Shown here one piece after another: positions 1-12,022 of a stretch of DNA of 64,000 nucleotides; position 1 is the first letter of the stretch, and each line of letters starts with the position of its first letter. The DNA is from UBA2387 sp019454665 (lineage in GTDB: Bacteria > Armatimonadota > Fimbriimonadia > Fimbriimonadales > Fimbriimonadaceae): assembly GCA_045862995.1 (NCBI GenBank), contig BTVX01000002.1, positions 1 to 64,000 on the forward strand. Reading direction: 5' to 3'. The notes under the pieces are model-generated. The model was not told the origin of the DNA and ran no database searches. It saw only the letters and a list, made by a program, of their open reading frames with translations. Position numbers and translations under genes: made by a program.

Positions 1-896
1 TTCCGCAGGAAGTAGAACACGACGAGGCTGAACAGCAAGTCGCTCGGCATGAACAGGCCGATCGCCGCCATGAACGGGTACAGCGTCAGCGGCAGCGTCC
101 CCAACTGGTTGAACGGCGGCTCCCCGAAGAACGTCTGGATGTCCACGTAGTCCTTCACCGGGATGGCGGGCAGGTTCGGGTAGAGGTAGTTCAGCCCGTT
201 GAGCAGGTCGATGGCGAACATGATCGAGAAGGCGACCCACATGTGGCGGCTGCGGAACATCGCGCCGGCGCCGCCGTCCTCCGACATCGCCACCGGCAAC
301 TGGATGAGCGGGAACGCCAACCGTTCGCGGCGGCACCACGCCTCGCGCATCAGGCAGTTCAGGTAGAGCAGCGCGCCGGCCAGGAACAGGAAGAACCCCA
401 GCCAGCCGAGGTAGCGGGGCAGGTACAGGGGCAGCTTCGACCAGACGTAGCCCATCCCATGACCCCCGCCGAGAAGGTCCACCACCTGGCTGCGATCCTT
501 GACGATCAGCCAGTCGGGCAGGTACGCGATGAAGTAGTCCCGGATGGTCGCGTTGTTGTCGCTGTAGAGCGCGTACGAGTGGATGACCGCCCACGAGATC
601 TTCAGCCATTCGGCGGCGACCGCGCTCCCTGTTGAGACCAAGCCGAAAATCACGACCATGTCGGTCTGGTTCAGGGCCGCCTTGGGGAGGAACCGCCGAA
701 GCGGCCAGTTGGCCAGCACCAACAGGATTTGGACCGCGACCGCGCTGGCGAGCAGCGAGAACAGGGCCGAAACGGGCTGGTTCGCGCAGAAGTAGGCGGC
801 GGGGAAGATGAGCAGCGTGCCGAGAATCAGGGCGCGGGCCCGCACCGGGCGAAACCGCTCCTGCTCATGAGGTTCGGTTGCCGGCGTCGCCTGCAT
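1..896 (-). CDS. DUF6785/DUF6784-type integral membrane protein (partial)
   Basis: An open frame runs from an ATG at 896 off the left edge, 298 codons with no stop, so the C-terminus is missing. Hydrophobic segments lie at about residues 22-38, 42-63, 79-95, 163-181, 218-235 and 270-298, which makes it a polytopic inner-membrane protein. The stretch SDNNATIRDYFIAYLPDWL (residues 112-130) and the following cytosolic-type segment REAWCRRERLAFPLIQLPV (184-202) resemble the DUF6785/DUF6784 proteins that are frequent in Armatimonadota and Planctomycetota. The function of that family is not known. It lies 41 bases downstream of argH on the same strand, so it is probably the last gene of that operon seen here. 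The family call is from memory of family motifs, not a search. Confidence 0.7.
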   Translation of the reverse strand, partial: MQATPATEPHEQERFRPVRARALILGTLLIFPAAYFCANQPVSALFSLLASAVAVQILLVLANWPLRRFLPKAALNQTDMVVIFGLVSTGSAVAAEWLKISWAVIHSYALYSDNNATIRDYFIAYLPDWLIVKDRSQVVDLLGGGHGMGYVWSKLPLYLPRYLGWLGFFLFLAGALLYLNCLMREAWCRRERLAFPLIQLPVAMSEDGGAGAMFRSRHMWVAFSIMFAIDLLNGLNYLYPNLPAIPVKDYVDIQTFFGEPPFNQLGTLPLTLYPFMAAIGLFMPSDLLFSLVVFYFLR

Positions 897-937
897 GGGT
901 CAACGGTTCGGCGGCACGGTCGGCGACTCCTGCACCG

Positions 938-2326
938 TCAGTACGGTGTTCCGAAGCCAGCGGCATTCAGACGCTTGTCCGCCCGGCGGAACTGCGCCTG
1001 CATCGCCTTCAGCCCCGGTCCGCCGTACGAGTTCCGGGCGAGCGCGCTGCGTTCGGGCTTCATGACGGCCAGAGATTCCGGCGGGGCTTCGGGGGCGAGT
1101 TTCGCAAGGTCCTCGGCGGTCAGGTCTTCCAGCCCGATGCCGCGTTCGCGGCAGGCGCGGGTCACCTTGCCGACGACTTCGTGCGCCTTGCGGAAGGGCA
1201 TTCCGCGGGAAGCGAGCAGGTCGGCCAGGTCGGTGGCCGTGCTGAAGTCGCGCCTCATCGCTTTGCGCATGCGGTCGGCGTGCCAGGTTGCGCCTTTCAG
1301 CATCAGCCAGGTGAGCCGCAGAGCGTCCTCGGCGAGGTCGAGCGATTCGAACAACGGGGGTTTGTCGTCTTGGGTGTCGCGGTTGTAACCCAAGGGCAAC
1401 GCCTTCATGGTCGTTGCGAGGGCGACCCAGTTGGCGATCGCCCGCCCCGTGCGGCCCCGGATCAGTTCGGCCATATCGGGGTTTCGCTTCTGGGGCATGA
1501 TGCTCGACCCGGTCGTCACACTGTCCGAGAGCGTCACAAACCCGAACTCGACCCCGGACCAAAGCACGAGTTCTTGGCTGATCCGGCTGAGGTCAATCAT
1601 CAGGGCCGCAAGCGCGTGAAGGGCGTCGAGCACGAACGAACGATCGGAAGTGGCGTCGAGCGCGTTGGGGATGGGCTCCACAAACCCGAGTTCTTGGGCG
1701 GTGGCGAAGCGATCAATGGGGAAGCCCGTACCAGCGAGTGCCGCCGACCCGAGCGGGGAGAAGGCTGTGACCGCATCCACGTTCGCGAGTCGCCAACCGT
1801 GCCGCTGCAACGCCCAGAAGTGGGCCATCAGATGGAATCCCAGGGTGTACGGCTGGGCACGCTGCTGGTGGGTGTAGCCCGGCATGACCGTGCGCCGCTG
1901 ATCGCGGGAGGTGGCCAGAAGGACACGTTGGAGCTCCTTGATGAACGACTGGAGTTCAGGCAACCGAGACCGCAGATAGAGCCTGGTGTCCGTGGCCACC
2001 TGATCGTTGCGGGAGCGTGCCGTATGCAACTTGCCCGCCACATCGCCAACGAGCTCGGCAAGCCTCAACTCGACGGCGGTGTGGATGTCCTCCACGTCGC
2101 GCGGCAACGAGGACGACCCTTCGGCGAGGATCTCCTCCAGACCCGCGACCAAGCGGTCGCTCTCCTCCCGGGTCAGCATGCCCTCGGCACCGAGCATCCG
2201 CGCGTGGGCGATCGAGCCCAAGACGTCTTGCTTCCAGAACCTCAGGTCCGAATCGAGGCTTTGGCCGAACCGTTCGACCAAGGCGTCGCCATCCGCACCG
2301 AACGCACCGCCCCAGAGTTTCCTCAC
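938..2326 (-). CDS. argH: Argininosuccinate lyase
   Basis: Cleaves argininosuccinate to arginine and fumarate, the last step of arginine synthesis; cytosolic homotetramer of the fumarase/aspartase superfamily. The 462 residues match the family length. Visible signatures are HTARSRNDQV (101-110), the THQQRAQP segment (152-159) with the catalytic-base histidine at 153, and the superfamily signature GSSIMPQKRNPD (273-284) on the flexible catalytic-serine loop. Translation starts at a GTG, only 3 bases after the stop of the upstream BMP lipoprotein gene, so the two are probably co-transcribed. No other complete arginine-pathway gene is in the window; the ArgC-like gene at 30277 looks degenerate. 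Confidence 0.97.
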   Translation of the reverse strand: MRKLWGGAFGADGDALVERFGQSLDSDLRFWKQDVLGSIAHARMLGAEGMLTREESDRLVAGLEEILAEGSSSLPRDVEDIHTAVELRLAELVGDVAGKLHTARSRNDQVATDTRLYLRSRLPELQSFIKELQRVLLATSRDQRRTVMPGYTHQQRAQPYTLGFHLMAHFWALQRHGWRLANVDAVTAFSPLGSAALAGTGFPIDRFATAQELGFVEPIPNALDATSDRSFVLDALHALAALMIDLSRISQELVLWSGVEFGFVTLSDSVTTGSSIMPQKRNPDMAELIRGRTGRAIANWVALATTMKALPLGYNRDTQDDKPPLFESLDLAEDALRLTWLMLKGATWHADRMRKAMRRDFSTATDLADLLASRGMPFRKAHEVVGKVTRACRERGIGLEDLTAEDLAKLAPEAPPESLAVMKPERSALARNSYGGPGLKAMQAQFRRADKRLNAAGFGTPY

Positions 2327-2329
2327 GGG

Positions 2330-3394
2330 TTACGAACCGGCCTTGAGCGCCTTCAGGTACGTGTCCAGTTCCCCGGCCGAGGCGGGCACGACAATCTCGC
2401 CGGCGACGATCTTGGCCTTCACTTCTTCCAGCTTGGCCAGCTTCTCGGCCCCGATCTTGTCCTTGGTGAACCGGAGCTCGCTGGTGCCGACCCCGTTGTC
2501 CTTGAGGGAGTACAGGATGGCTCCAGCTTCGAACTTGCCGTCCTTGACCTGCTGGATCGTCTTGAAAACGGCCTCGTCCACACGCTTCACCATGCTGGTG
2601 AGCACGGTGCCCGGCTCGATGTCGTCTTGGTCGCTGTCCACGCCGATGGCGAAGTTGCCGGAGTCCTTGGCGGCTCGAATGACGCCGAGGCCCGTGCGGC
2701 CCGCCGCGTGGTAGACGATGTCCGCACCCTCGGCGAACAGCACCGAGGCGTTGGCCTTGCCCTTGTCCACGTCGTCCCACGAGCCGACGTACTTCACGGG
2801 GAGCATCGCGGCGTTGGGGTTTGCCGTGGCGACGCCCGCATGGTAACCGGCCTCGAACTTCTTGATCAGCGGGATTTCCATGCCGCCGACGAAGCCCACC
2901 TTGCCCGATTTGGTCATCAGGCCCGCGAGATATCCGACCAAGAACGACCCTTCTTCCTCCTTGAACTTGAGGTTGAGCACGTTGTCTCCCTTGGCGTCCC
3001 CGTCCACGATGGCGAACTTGGTGTCGGGGAAGTCGGGTGCGACGGCGGAGACCGCTTGATCCATGCCCAAGCCGACGGCGATCACGAGCTGAGAGCCCTC
3101 TTCGGCCATGGTGCGGACGTTGCTCTCGTAGTCGGAGTCGGACTTCGATTCGACCTTGAGGAGCTCGATGCCCAGTTCCTTCTGGGCCCGCTCGACGCCG
3201 CGCCACGCGCTGTCGTTGAAGGATTTGTCGCCGAGCCCGCCCTTGTCGAAGACGATCCCGACCTTCAGCTTGGTCTCCGAGTCCTTGCCGCCGTCGCCGG
3301 ACACGGGTTTCGAGCTTTCGGTTCCCACGCAACCGGAGACGACGAGGGCGCCCAGCAAGCTGAGGCCGAGGGAGAGCGAACGAAACTGGACCAT
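2330..3394 (-). CDS. BMP/PnrA-family substrate-binding lipoprotein
   Basis: 354-residue lipoprotein with a lipobox ending at Cys22 (VVSGC). After a short polar linker the sequence LKVGIVFDKGGLGDKSFND starts the basic membrane protein fold, the periplasmic nucleoside-binding component of ABC importers (PnrA, BmpA and RnsB types). Other family-typical stretches are the VGYLAGLMTKSGKVGFVGG segment in the middle and the GVDSDQDD ligand-loop region. No permease or ATPase gene is adjacent, so the transporter partners must be elsewhere. It heads an apparent operon with argH. The specific ligand cannot be read from the sequence; a purine nucleoside is the usual one for the family. Confidence 0.9.
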   Translation of the reverse strand: MVQFRSLSLGLSLLGALVVSGCVGTESSKPVSGDGGKDSETKLKVGIVFDKGGLGDKSFNDSAWRGVERAQKELGIELLKVESKSDSDYESNVRTMAEEGSQLVIAVGLGMDQAVSAVAPDFPDTKFAIVDGDAKGDNVLNLKFKEEEGSFLVGYLAGLMTKSGKVGFVGGMEIPLIKKFEAGYHAGVATANPNAAMLPVKYVGSWDDVDKGKANASVLFAEGADIVYHAAGRTGLGVIRAAKDSGNFAIGVDSDQDDIEPGTVLTSMVKRVDEAVFKTIQQVKDGKFEAGAILYSLKDNGVGTSELRFTKDKIGAEKLAKLEEVKAKIVAGEIVVPASAGELDTYLKALKAGS

Positions 3395-3432
3395 CGGGAT
3401 GCACCGCAGTCAAGGTAGACTGTGCGTTCATT

Positions 3433-4041
3433 ATGCCCGATGGGTCCTCCCCTGGGCACTGGAGATTCTCACAACCGTTGATCACGATTCACCTCACCAA
3501 ACTGGAGACCGCGCTCGAGCAGGTCAAGAAGGCGCACCCGAAGCTGAATCCGGCTGACCAGGCGATGCTGACCACCGCGTTGGTTCTGGCGGGCCGCCAT
3601 GCGGTCGCCGTGCACGAAGACAAGGCCTATTCGTGGCCGGACGATTACAAGGGGTTGACCGTCAAGCTCTCCAAGGAGATCGAGGCGGTGCAGAGTCAAC
3701 TCGACGAGGGCAAGAAGCCCGTCAAGAAGACGGCCAAGGTCGTCGAGGCCGAAGACGCCATCCCGGTGAACGTTGACCTGAAGCCCAATTACGAAGCGGG
3801 CGAGAGCCAGCTCGAGGGTCGTGACGACCTGCAGGCGCTGTTCAGCGACGCGCTGCAAGAAGGTGTCGAATACGTCTATGCCGGCAACGACATCGGCTGG
3901 CAGTGGGCGCTGGATCGGGCCAATTGGCCCACGATCAGCGACGACACCATCACCCGCAAGGTCAAGGTCAAGGTCCGGTTCGCCGAGGGTGCCGTAGGCT
4001 CCGAACTCGGCGCGGCGACCAAGGCCAAGCGTCGCCGCTGA
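3433..4041 (+). CDS. Hypothetical protein, charged, unknown function
   Basis: I do not recognise this 202-residue protein. From the ATG at 3433 it has no signal peptide. The first 15 residues look unlike protein, and an in-frame TTG at 3478, preceded by GGAGA at 3461-3465, may be the real start, giving 187 residues. The N-terminal half is helical and lysine/glutamate rich (LETALEQVKKAHPKLN, KEIEAVQSQLDEGKK). The C-terminal half is acidic, then ends in a basic tail KAKRRR. It is transcribed divergently from the BMP lipoprotein gene with only 38 bases between start codons, so the promoters overlap. Reading-frame quality is good and no competing gene is present. Confidence 0.6.
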   Translation: MPDGSSPGHWRFSQPLITIHLTKLETALEQVKKAHPKLNPADQAMLTTALVLAGRHAVAVHEDKAYSWPDDYKGLTVKLSKEIEAVQSQLDEGKKPVKKTAKVVEAEDAIPVNVDLKPNYEAGESQLEGRDDLQALFSDALQEGVEYVYAGNDIGWQWALDRANWPTISDDTITRKVKVKVRFAEGAVGSELGAATKAKRRR

Positions 4042-4104
4042 AAGTCGCGGAACCACCTGGGTCCCGGTTACGTTGCGACAGGCATGCCGCGCCCAAAGGC
4101 GCAT

Positions 4105-4133
4105 TGAAACGTCGTCCCCCCTGGGGCGTTTCA
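4105..4133 (+). terminator. Hairpin between hypothetical gene and repeat-protein gene
   Basis: A perfect 7-base inverted repeat, TGAAACG (4105-4111) and CGTTTCA (4127-4133), encloses a C-run and a G-run. It lies between the stop at 4041 and the start at 4155. There is no T-tract, so it could be a weak terminator or a 5'-leader/operator element of the downstream gene. Confidence 0.35.
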
Positions 4134-4154
4134 TGAGATAGAGGACATAGTTCC

Positions 4155-5513
4155 ATGAGTCATTGGCGGACGATCAGTTTCTTCGTGGCCTGCGCGACCC
4201 TGTTTGCATCGGTGGCGATCGGGCAAGACATCGGGAAAGGGAACCAGAACCGGACTTCGGGCTCCACAACGGGTTCGACACGGGGTGGTGGTCAAACCAC
4301 GCCCCCCAAGTCCAGTCCCCCTCCCGTGAATCGCGGCGAGCCGACCCGGAGCACGCCCCCTCAGCGCGTCGAACCGCCGAAATCCCGCGGGGGCCAGTCC
4401 GATCCGCCGGTCCGCAACACCGAACCGCCCAAATCGCGTGGCGGCGAAGGTTCGGGCCAGACGCGCGGCAACACGCCGCCCGCGAAGGTCGGTGGCGGCC
4501 AAAGCGATCCGCCCTCCCGAACCACGGAACCGCCCAAGTCTCGCGGAGGCGAGGCGACAGGCCAGACGCGCGGCGGTTTCCCGCCCTTGAAGGTGGGCGG
4601 CGGCCAAGGCGATCCGACCCGAAACGGGGGCGGCGGCGACCAGAGCAAGGCCCGAGGCGGAGCGGTCGGCGACCCTCGCGGAGGCTTCTCGGGGTACGAC
4701 GATCCCAGCCGAGTCAAGCCCACGCTCGACATCGGCAAGTCGGGTCCGCGACGCGGCACCGGCTCCAACGCGTACGGCACCAACAGCAACCGGGGCCAGA
4801 ACCGAACCGAAGGAACGCATACCCGCGTCGGCGGCATTGACATCTACAGCGGGCCGCTCGAGCATCAGGTGCGTCGCGAAGACCGCATCCGCATCATCAC
4901 GAACGGACGCCGCGGCTACGTTCACTACAACCCCTCGTGGTGCGACGACTGGTTCTACTCGCCGTGGTACGTGTTCGACCCGTTCCGGTCCCACTGCGTG
5001 GTGAGCCCGTGGTACTGGTACCCCCACCTTCCCGGCTATCTCAGCCTCACGCGGGTGGTGTACGTGCAGGTGCCCGTCATCGTCCTCGGAGCGAGCTACC
5101 AATGGAACTCGCCCAGCAGGGGCTGGAACAGCACCCGGTACAGCGAACTCGACTACACCGTGGACGACTTGGTCCGAGGCTTCGAGCGCGCCGACATGAG
5201 GCTCATCGGCCGATTGGCCCCGCGCGAAGGCCGGGTCCACTACTACTTCGACGGTCAGTACGAGTACTCGCTCTACGCAGAGGACTTCTACGACATGATG
5301 GCCGACTTGGTGGAAGGCACCCAGACGCTGAACTACCGCATCCTCGACGTTCGACGGAACCGCGGCGACGCCGTGGTCTTCGCCGAGCACGTCTTCTTGG
5401 ATTCGTGGGGGGCGCGGCGCTCCAACTACCACATGATCCGGCTGGAAGAGCGCGAACGCGGCCGCTACGAAATCGCCGAATTCGGGACGAGCGCCAACCG
5501 CTGGAAGCTCTGA
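4155..5513 (+). CDS. Secreted protein with Pro/Gly/Arg-rich repeats and a C-terminal globular domain
   Basis: 452 residues with an N-terminal signal peptide (hydrophobic core FFVACATLFASVAIG, cleavage likely near residue 23). Residues 30-220 are low complexity. EPPKSRGG recurs at 73-80, 90-97 and 125-132, GQTRG at 101-105 and 136-140, and KVGGGQ(S/G)DP at 111-119 and 146-154, giving a unit of about 35 residues repeated twice. The repeat is also visible in the DNA. The last 230 residues are aromatic-rich and globular (NPSWCDDWFYSPWYVFDPF, then an acidic helical part with YAEDFYDMMADLVEG). The layout suggests an envelope protein with a disordered, positively charged spacer. The function is unknown. 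An inverted repeat at 5530-5564 follows the stop. Confidence 0.8.
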   Translation: MSHWRTISFFVACATLFASVAIGQDIGKGNQNRTSGSTTGSTRGGGQTTPPKSSPPPVNRGEPTRSTPPQRVEPPKSRGGQSDPPVRNTEPPKSRGGEGSGQTRGNTPPAKVGGGQSDPPSRTTEPPKSRGGEATGQTRGGFPPLKVGGGQGDPTRNGGGGDQSKARGGAVGDPRGGFSGYDDPSRVKPTLDIGKSGPRRGTGSNAYGTNSNRGQNRTEGTHTRVGGIDIYSGPLEHQVRREDRIRIITNGRRGYVHYNPSWCDDWFYSPWYVFDPFRSHCVVSPWYWYPHLPGYLSLTRVVYVQVPVIVLGASYQWNSPSRGWNSTRYSELDYTVDDLVRGFERADMRLIGRLAPREGRVHYYFDGQYEYSLYAEDFYDMMADLVEGTQTLNYRILDVRRNRGDAVVFAEHVFLDSWGARRSNYHMIRLEERERGRYEIAEFGTSANRWKL

Positions 5514-5529
5514 CGGGCCCTTGAGCCCA

Positions 5530-5564
5530 ACATCGGGTGCGGGCCATCGGTCCGCACCCGATGT
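5530..5564 (+). terminator. Strong stem-loop downstream of the repeat-protein gene
   Basis: A 13-base perfect stem, ACATCGGGTGCGG (5530-5542) pairing with CCGCACCCGATGT (5552-5564), with a 9-base loop, 16 bases after the stop at 5513. No clear T-run follows. Because the stem lies before 5581, it argues that the next gene starts at 5581 or later rather than at an upstream in-frame ATG. Confidence 0.6.
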
Positions 5565-5580
5565 GCGTCTGGAACGTAGA

Positions 5581-5964
5581 ATGGTGTTGCGTATGGATCG
5601 CGCCGCGCCTTGGACCCTGTACTACGACGGTGGATGCAACCTCTGCCACACCAGCAAGTTGCAGGCCGAAGCATGGGCCGAGCGCTCCGGACGGCCCCTC
5701 GAAGTGGACGTGCTCGTGAGCGACGCGGCGCTGGCCAAGGGCTATGGCGGGCAGGAGATGATCCTCGAAGCCGACGGCAAGGTGTTCCGCGCCGCCGAAG
5801 CGTGGCTCAAACTCATGGAGATCGCGCCCTGGTACCTGCGGTGGGTGGCGTTTGTGGCGCGGTTGGCGCCGATCGGGTGGCTGGCGAAGAAGGGCTACGA
5901 GGTCGTCGCGTGCAACCGGATCAAGTGGTTCGGAAGCCGCGAGTGCCAGATCCCGCGCCGCTGA
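5581..5964 (+). CDS. DCC-family (DUF393) thiol-disulfide oxidoreductase-like protein
   Basis: 127 residues from the ATG at 5581 (a second ATG at 5593 is equally possible). The motif YYDGGCNLC (residues 14-22), with Cys19 and Cys22 and the preceding Asp16, is the DxxCxxC signature that defines the DCC/YuxK family, thought to be thioredoxin-like oxidoreductases. The later segments KVFRAAEAWLKLMEIAPWY and the conserved C-terminal C-N-R (residues about 115-117) are also family-typical. Length agrees with the family. TAGAAT at 5577-5582 may be a -10 element for a nearly leaderless transcript starting at the 5593 ATG. The substrate is unknown. Confidence 0.85.
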   Translation: MVLRMDRAAPWTLYYDGGCNLCHTSKLQAEAWAERSGRPLEVDVLVSDAALAKGYGGQEMILEADGKVFRAAEAWLKLMEIAPWYLRWVAFVARLAPIGWLAKKGYEVVACNRIKWFGSRECQIPRR

Positions 5965-6000
5965 GGCACCGACGAAAAGTTCAGATCGGTCCCACAAGTC

Positions 6001-6029
6001 TTGCGCGGCGCGGATCGCGCAAGGCATAA
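6001..6029 (+). promoter_or_regulatory. Putative rpoB promoter
   Basis: TTGCGC at 6001-6006 and CATAAT at 6024-6029 are separated by exactly 17 bases, a good fit to a sigma-70-type promoter. They lie 38 bases before the rpoB ATG at 6067. The same stretch contains the inverted repeat CTTGCGC / GCGCAAG (6000-6006 and 6017-6023). That repeat could be an operator or a weak terminator for the upstream gene. Confidence 0.55.
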
Positions 6030-6066
6030 TGAAGCTTCGCGCATATTGCCTGAGGAGGCCTCCTGG

Positions 6067-10155
<4,089 letters not shown>

Positions 10156-10170
10156 CGTCCATCCCTCAAA

Positions 10171-10204
10171 ACACCCCGGTCGCTTCGGCTGCCGGGGTGT
10201 TTTT
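10171..10204 (+). terminator. Rho-independent terminator of rpoB
   Basis: Stem ACACCCCGG (10171-10179) pairs with CCGGGGTGT (10192-10200) and is followed by a T-run to 10204, starting 15 bases after the rpoB stop. A textbook intrinsic terminator, which shows that the rpoB transcript normally ends before the next gene. Confidence 0.9.
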
Positions 10205-10298
10205 GCATAAGTTCATGTCTTCAGACCAGAACGGAAGGTAATCTGCCGAACTTGGACCTGGTTCACCCGGTCCCAGCAAGACTGGCAGGATACTCGTC

Positions 10299-12017
10299 AT
10301 GATCGAACGACTCAACTCGAAATCCCAACGAACCGTCAGTCCGCGCCGAGCCGCTACGGCACTCGGCACTTTGCTCGCTCTCGGCTTGGTCGGTGGAGGC
10401 TGCGGGGAGAACGGCGGCAAGTTCTACGAGTGGTTTATGGCCGTCTATTCCGTTTCGTGCGGGAACAACGAAGAGGGCCAGGGGGGGATCGCGGAGCAGG
10501 ACCTGAACACCTTCTTGACACCAAAAGGCAACAAGCAGAACATTCGGGGTTCTGATGGCGGGGCAGGCCACACCGTGGCGATTTCAAGCGATGGCAAGGT
10601 GTTCACCAACGGCGCAAACTCGTTTGGGCAATTGGGCAATGGCACCACGACCCCCCATATCCCGCCCGCCGAAGTGCCCGGCTTGACCGATGTGGTTGAT
10701 GTGCAGGCCGGCTGGTTCAACACGGTCGCACTATCGGTGCCGCCCCCTGGGTTGCGTGGGCGGCAGTTCGGCTCCGCCGCCAAGGTGTACGCCTGGGGCG
10801 ATAATTTCTTCGGTCAACTGGGCGATGGCGGAGTGCTGACCCACAGCACGACCCCGGTTCTGGTCCCCATCATCGGTAACGTGAAGGGTATTCACATGGG
10901 CCAGTGGGACAGTGTGTTCGCCTTGATGGAGGATGGCACGGTCCAAGGGTGGGGAGTGAACGCGAACGGCGAGCTTGGAGACGGCACGGGGACCAACCTC
11001 TTCTCCCCAACGCCGATCCCCGGCCTAACAAACGTGGTGCAGATCGCGGGCGGGGGTCAGCACACGCTCTTTCTGCTGGCCGACGGTACCGTGATGGCGA
11101 CAGGCGCGGGTTCGCTTGGCCAGACCGGACTCGGACACAACAACAACGTCTACGCTCCCGTCCAGATTCCTGGGCTGACCAATGTGATCCACGTCGCCGC
11201 CGGAGCCGAGCACTCGATCGCGGTCAACAAGGAGGGCAAAGTGTTCACGTGGGGCAGGAACTTCGAGGGCCAATTGGGCTCAGGTCCTACCCCCAACACC
11301 CGCAATGTCCCCGTTGAAGTCGCCGGCCTAAATTGCGCTGCCCGAGCCGCTGCCGGTACGAACTTCACTTGGATCGTGCGTTGGGATGGCTCCATTCGCT
11401 CGTTCGGCGACAACCAGTACGGCCAGTTGGGCGACGGAACGTTTGTCAACCGCAACGTCCCCACCGAGCCGGCCAACCCTCCGGCGCGCGTCTTCCACGC
11501 GGCGGCGGGCCACAACCACACGCTGCTGGGCGGCTCGGAGGAGCCGTACACGGTTTGGACCGTCAATCGGCAAGGCGTGGCGGTTCAGACGGGCGATGTC
11601 CGCTACCTGCCGATCTCGGTGTTCGAGGCGGGTTCGTCCACGCCGATGGACACTGAAGTCGTCGTCTGCTCGCCCGACGGCGGGATGTTGGCCGGGTTGC
11701 ACGCGTACCCCTCTCATCTGATCGGGCCCTTGACGGTCCGCGTGCGCCGACACGAGACGTTCCTTTCCGAGGTGGTGGAGGTGCCCGTTCCCGTGGGCGG
11801 CGCTGATGTGAACCTTGGGGTTGTTCTGTTGCGCAACGGCGATGTGAACGGGGACAACTCGGTCGGTATCCCGGACTTCATTCAGTTGCGAAACGCGTTC
11901 GGCAGCGTGCCGGCCAGTCCGAACTGGAACCCGAACGCCGACCTGAACCGGGACGGGAGCGTCAGCATCGCCGACTTCCTGATCTTCCGCTCGAACTTCG
12001 GCGCGACGGGCGAGTAG
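10299..12017 (+). CDS. RCC1-repeat (possible lipo)protein with C-terminal dockerin-like module
   Basis: 572 residues. A signal sequence (LGTLLALGLVGGGC) ends at Cys35 and could be a lipobox, although Gly at -3 is unusual. Residues about 85-410 form a run of RCC1 repeats, each with motifs such as GGAGHTVAISSDGKVFTNG, YAWGDNFFGQLGDG and VFTWGRNFEGQLGSG, which predict a beta-propeller. The last 60 residues carry two calcium-loop-like repeats, NGDVNGDNSVGIPDF and NADLNRDGSVSIADF, each followed by a short helix, as in type I dockerins. A secreted or surface-attached binding protein is likely. No cohesin gene is in the window. It is isolated between the rpoB terminator and the converging pnkp gene. 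Function unknown. Confidence 0.85.
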   Translation: MIERLNSKSQRTVSPRRAATALGTLLALGLVGGGCGENGGKFYEWFMAVYSVSCGNNEEGQGGIAEQDLNTFLTPKGNKQNIRGSDGGAGHTVAISSDGKVFTNGANSFGQLGNGTTTPHIPPAEVPGLTDVVDVQAGWFNTVALSVPPPGLRGRQFGSAAKVYAWGDNFFGQLGDGGVLTHSTTPVLVPIIGNVKGIHMGQWDSVFALMEDGTVQGWGVNANGELGDGTGTNLFSPTPIPGLTNVVQIAGGGQHTLFLLADGTVMATGAGSLGQTGLGHNNNVYAPVQIPGLTNVIHVAAGAEHSIAVNKEGKVFTWGRNFEGQLGSGPTPNTRNVPVEVAGLNCAARAAAGTNFTWIVRWDGSIRSFGDNQYGQLGDGTFVNRNVPTEPANPPARVFHAAAGHNHTLLGGSEEPYTVWTVNRQGVAVQTGDVRYLPISVFEAGSSTPMDTEVVVCSPDGGMLAGLHAYPSHLIGPLTVRVRRHETFLSEVVEVPVPVGGADVNLGVVLLRNGDVNGDNSVGIPDFIQLRNAFGSVPASPNWNPNADLNRDGSVSIADFLIFRSNFGATGE

Positions 12018-12022
12018 CCTCG

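Noticed and set aside
878..3418. Long antisense open frame of 846 codons opposite argH and the BMP lipoprotein
   Set aside because: Third-position G+C bias keeps opposite frames open; the translation is Arg/Gly/Val-rich and matches nothing, while the opposite-strand genes are certain.
10299..12017. A cellulosome-like cohesin/dockerin system
   Set aside because: Only one dockerin-like module and no cohesin, scaffoldin or glycoside hydrolase gene lies in the window.
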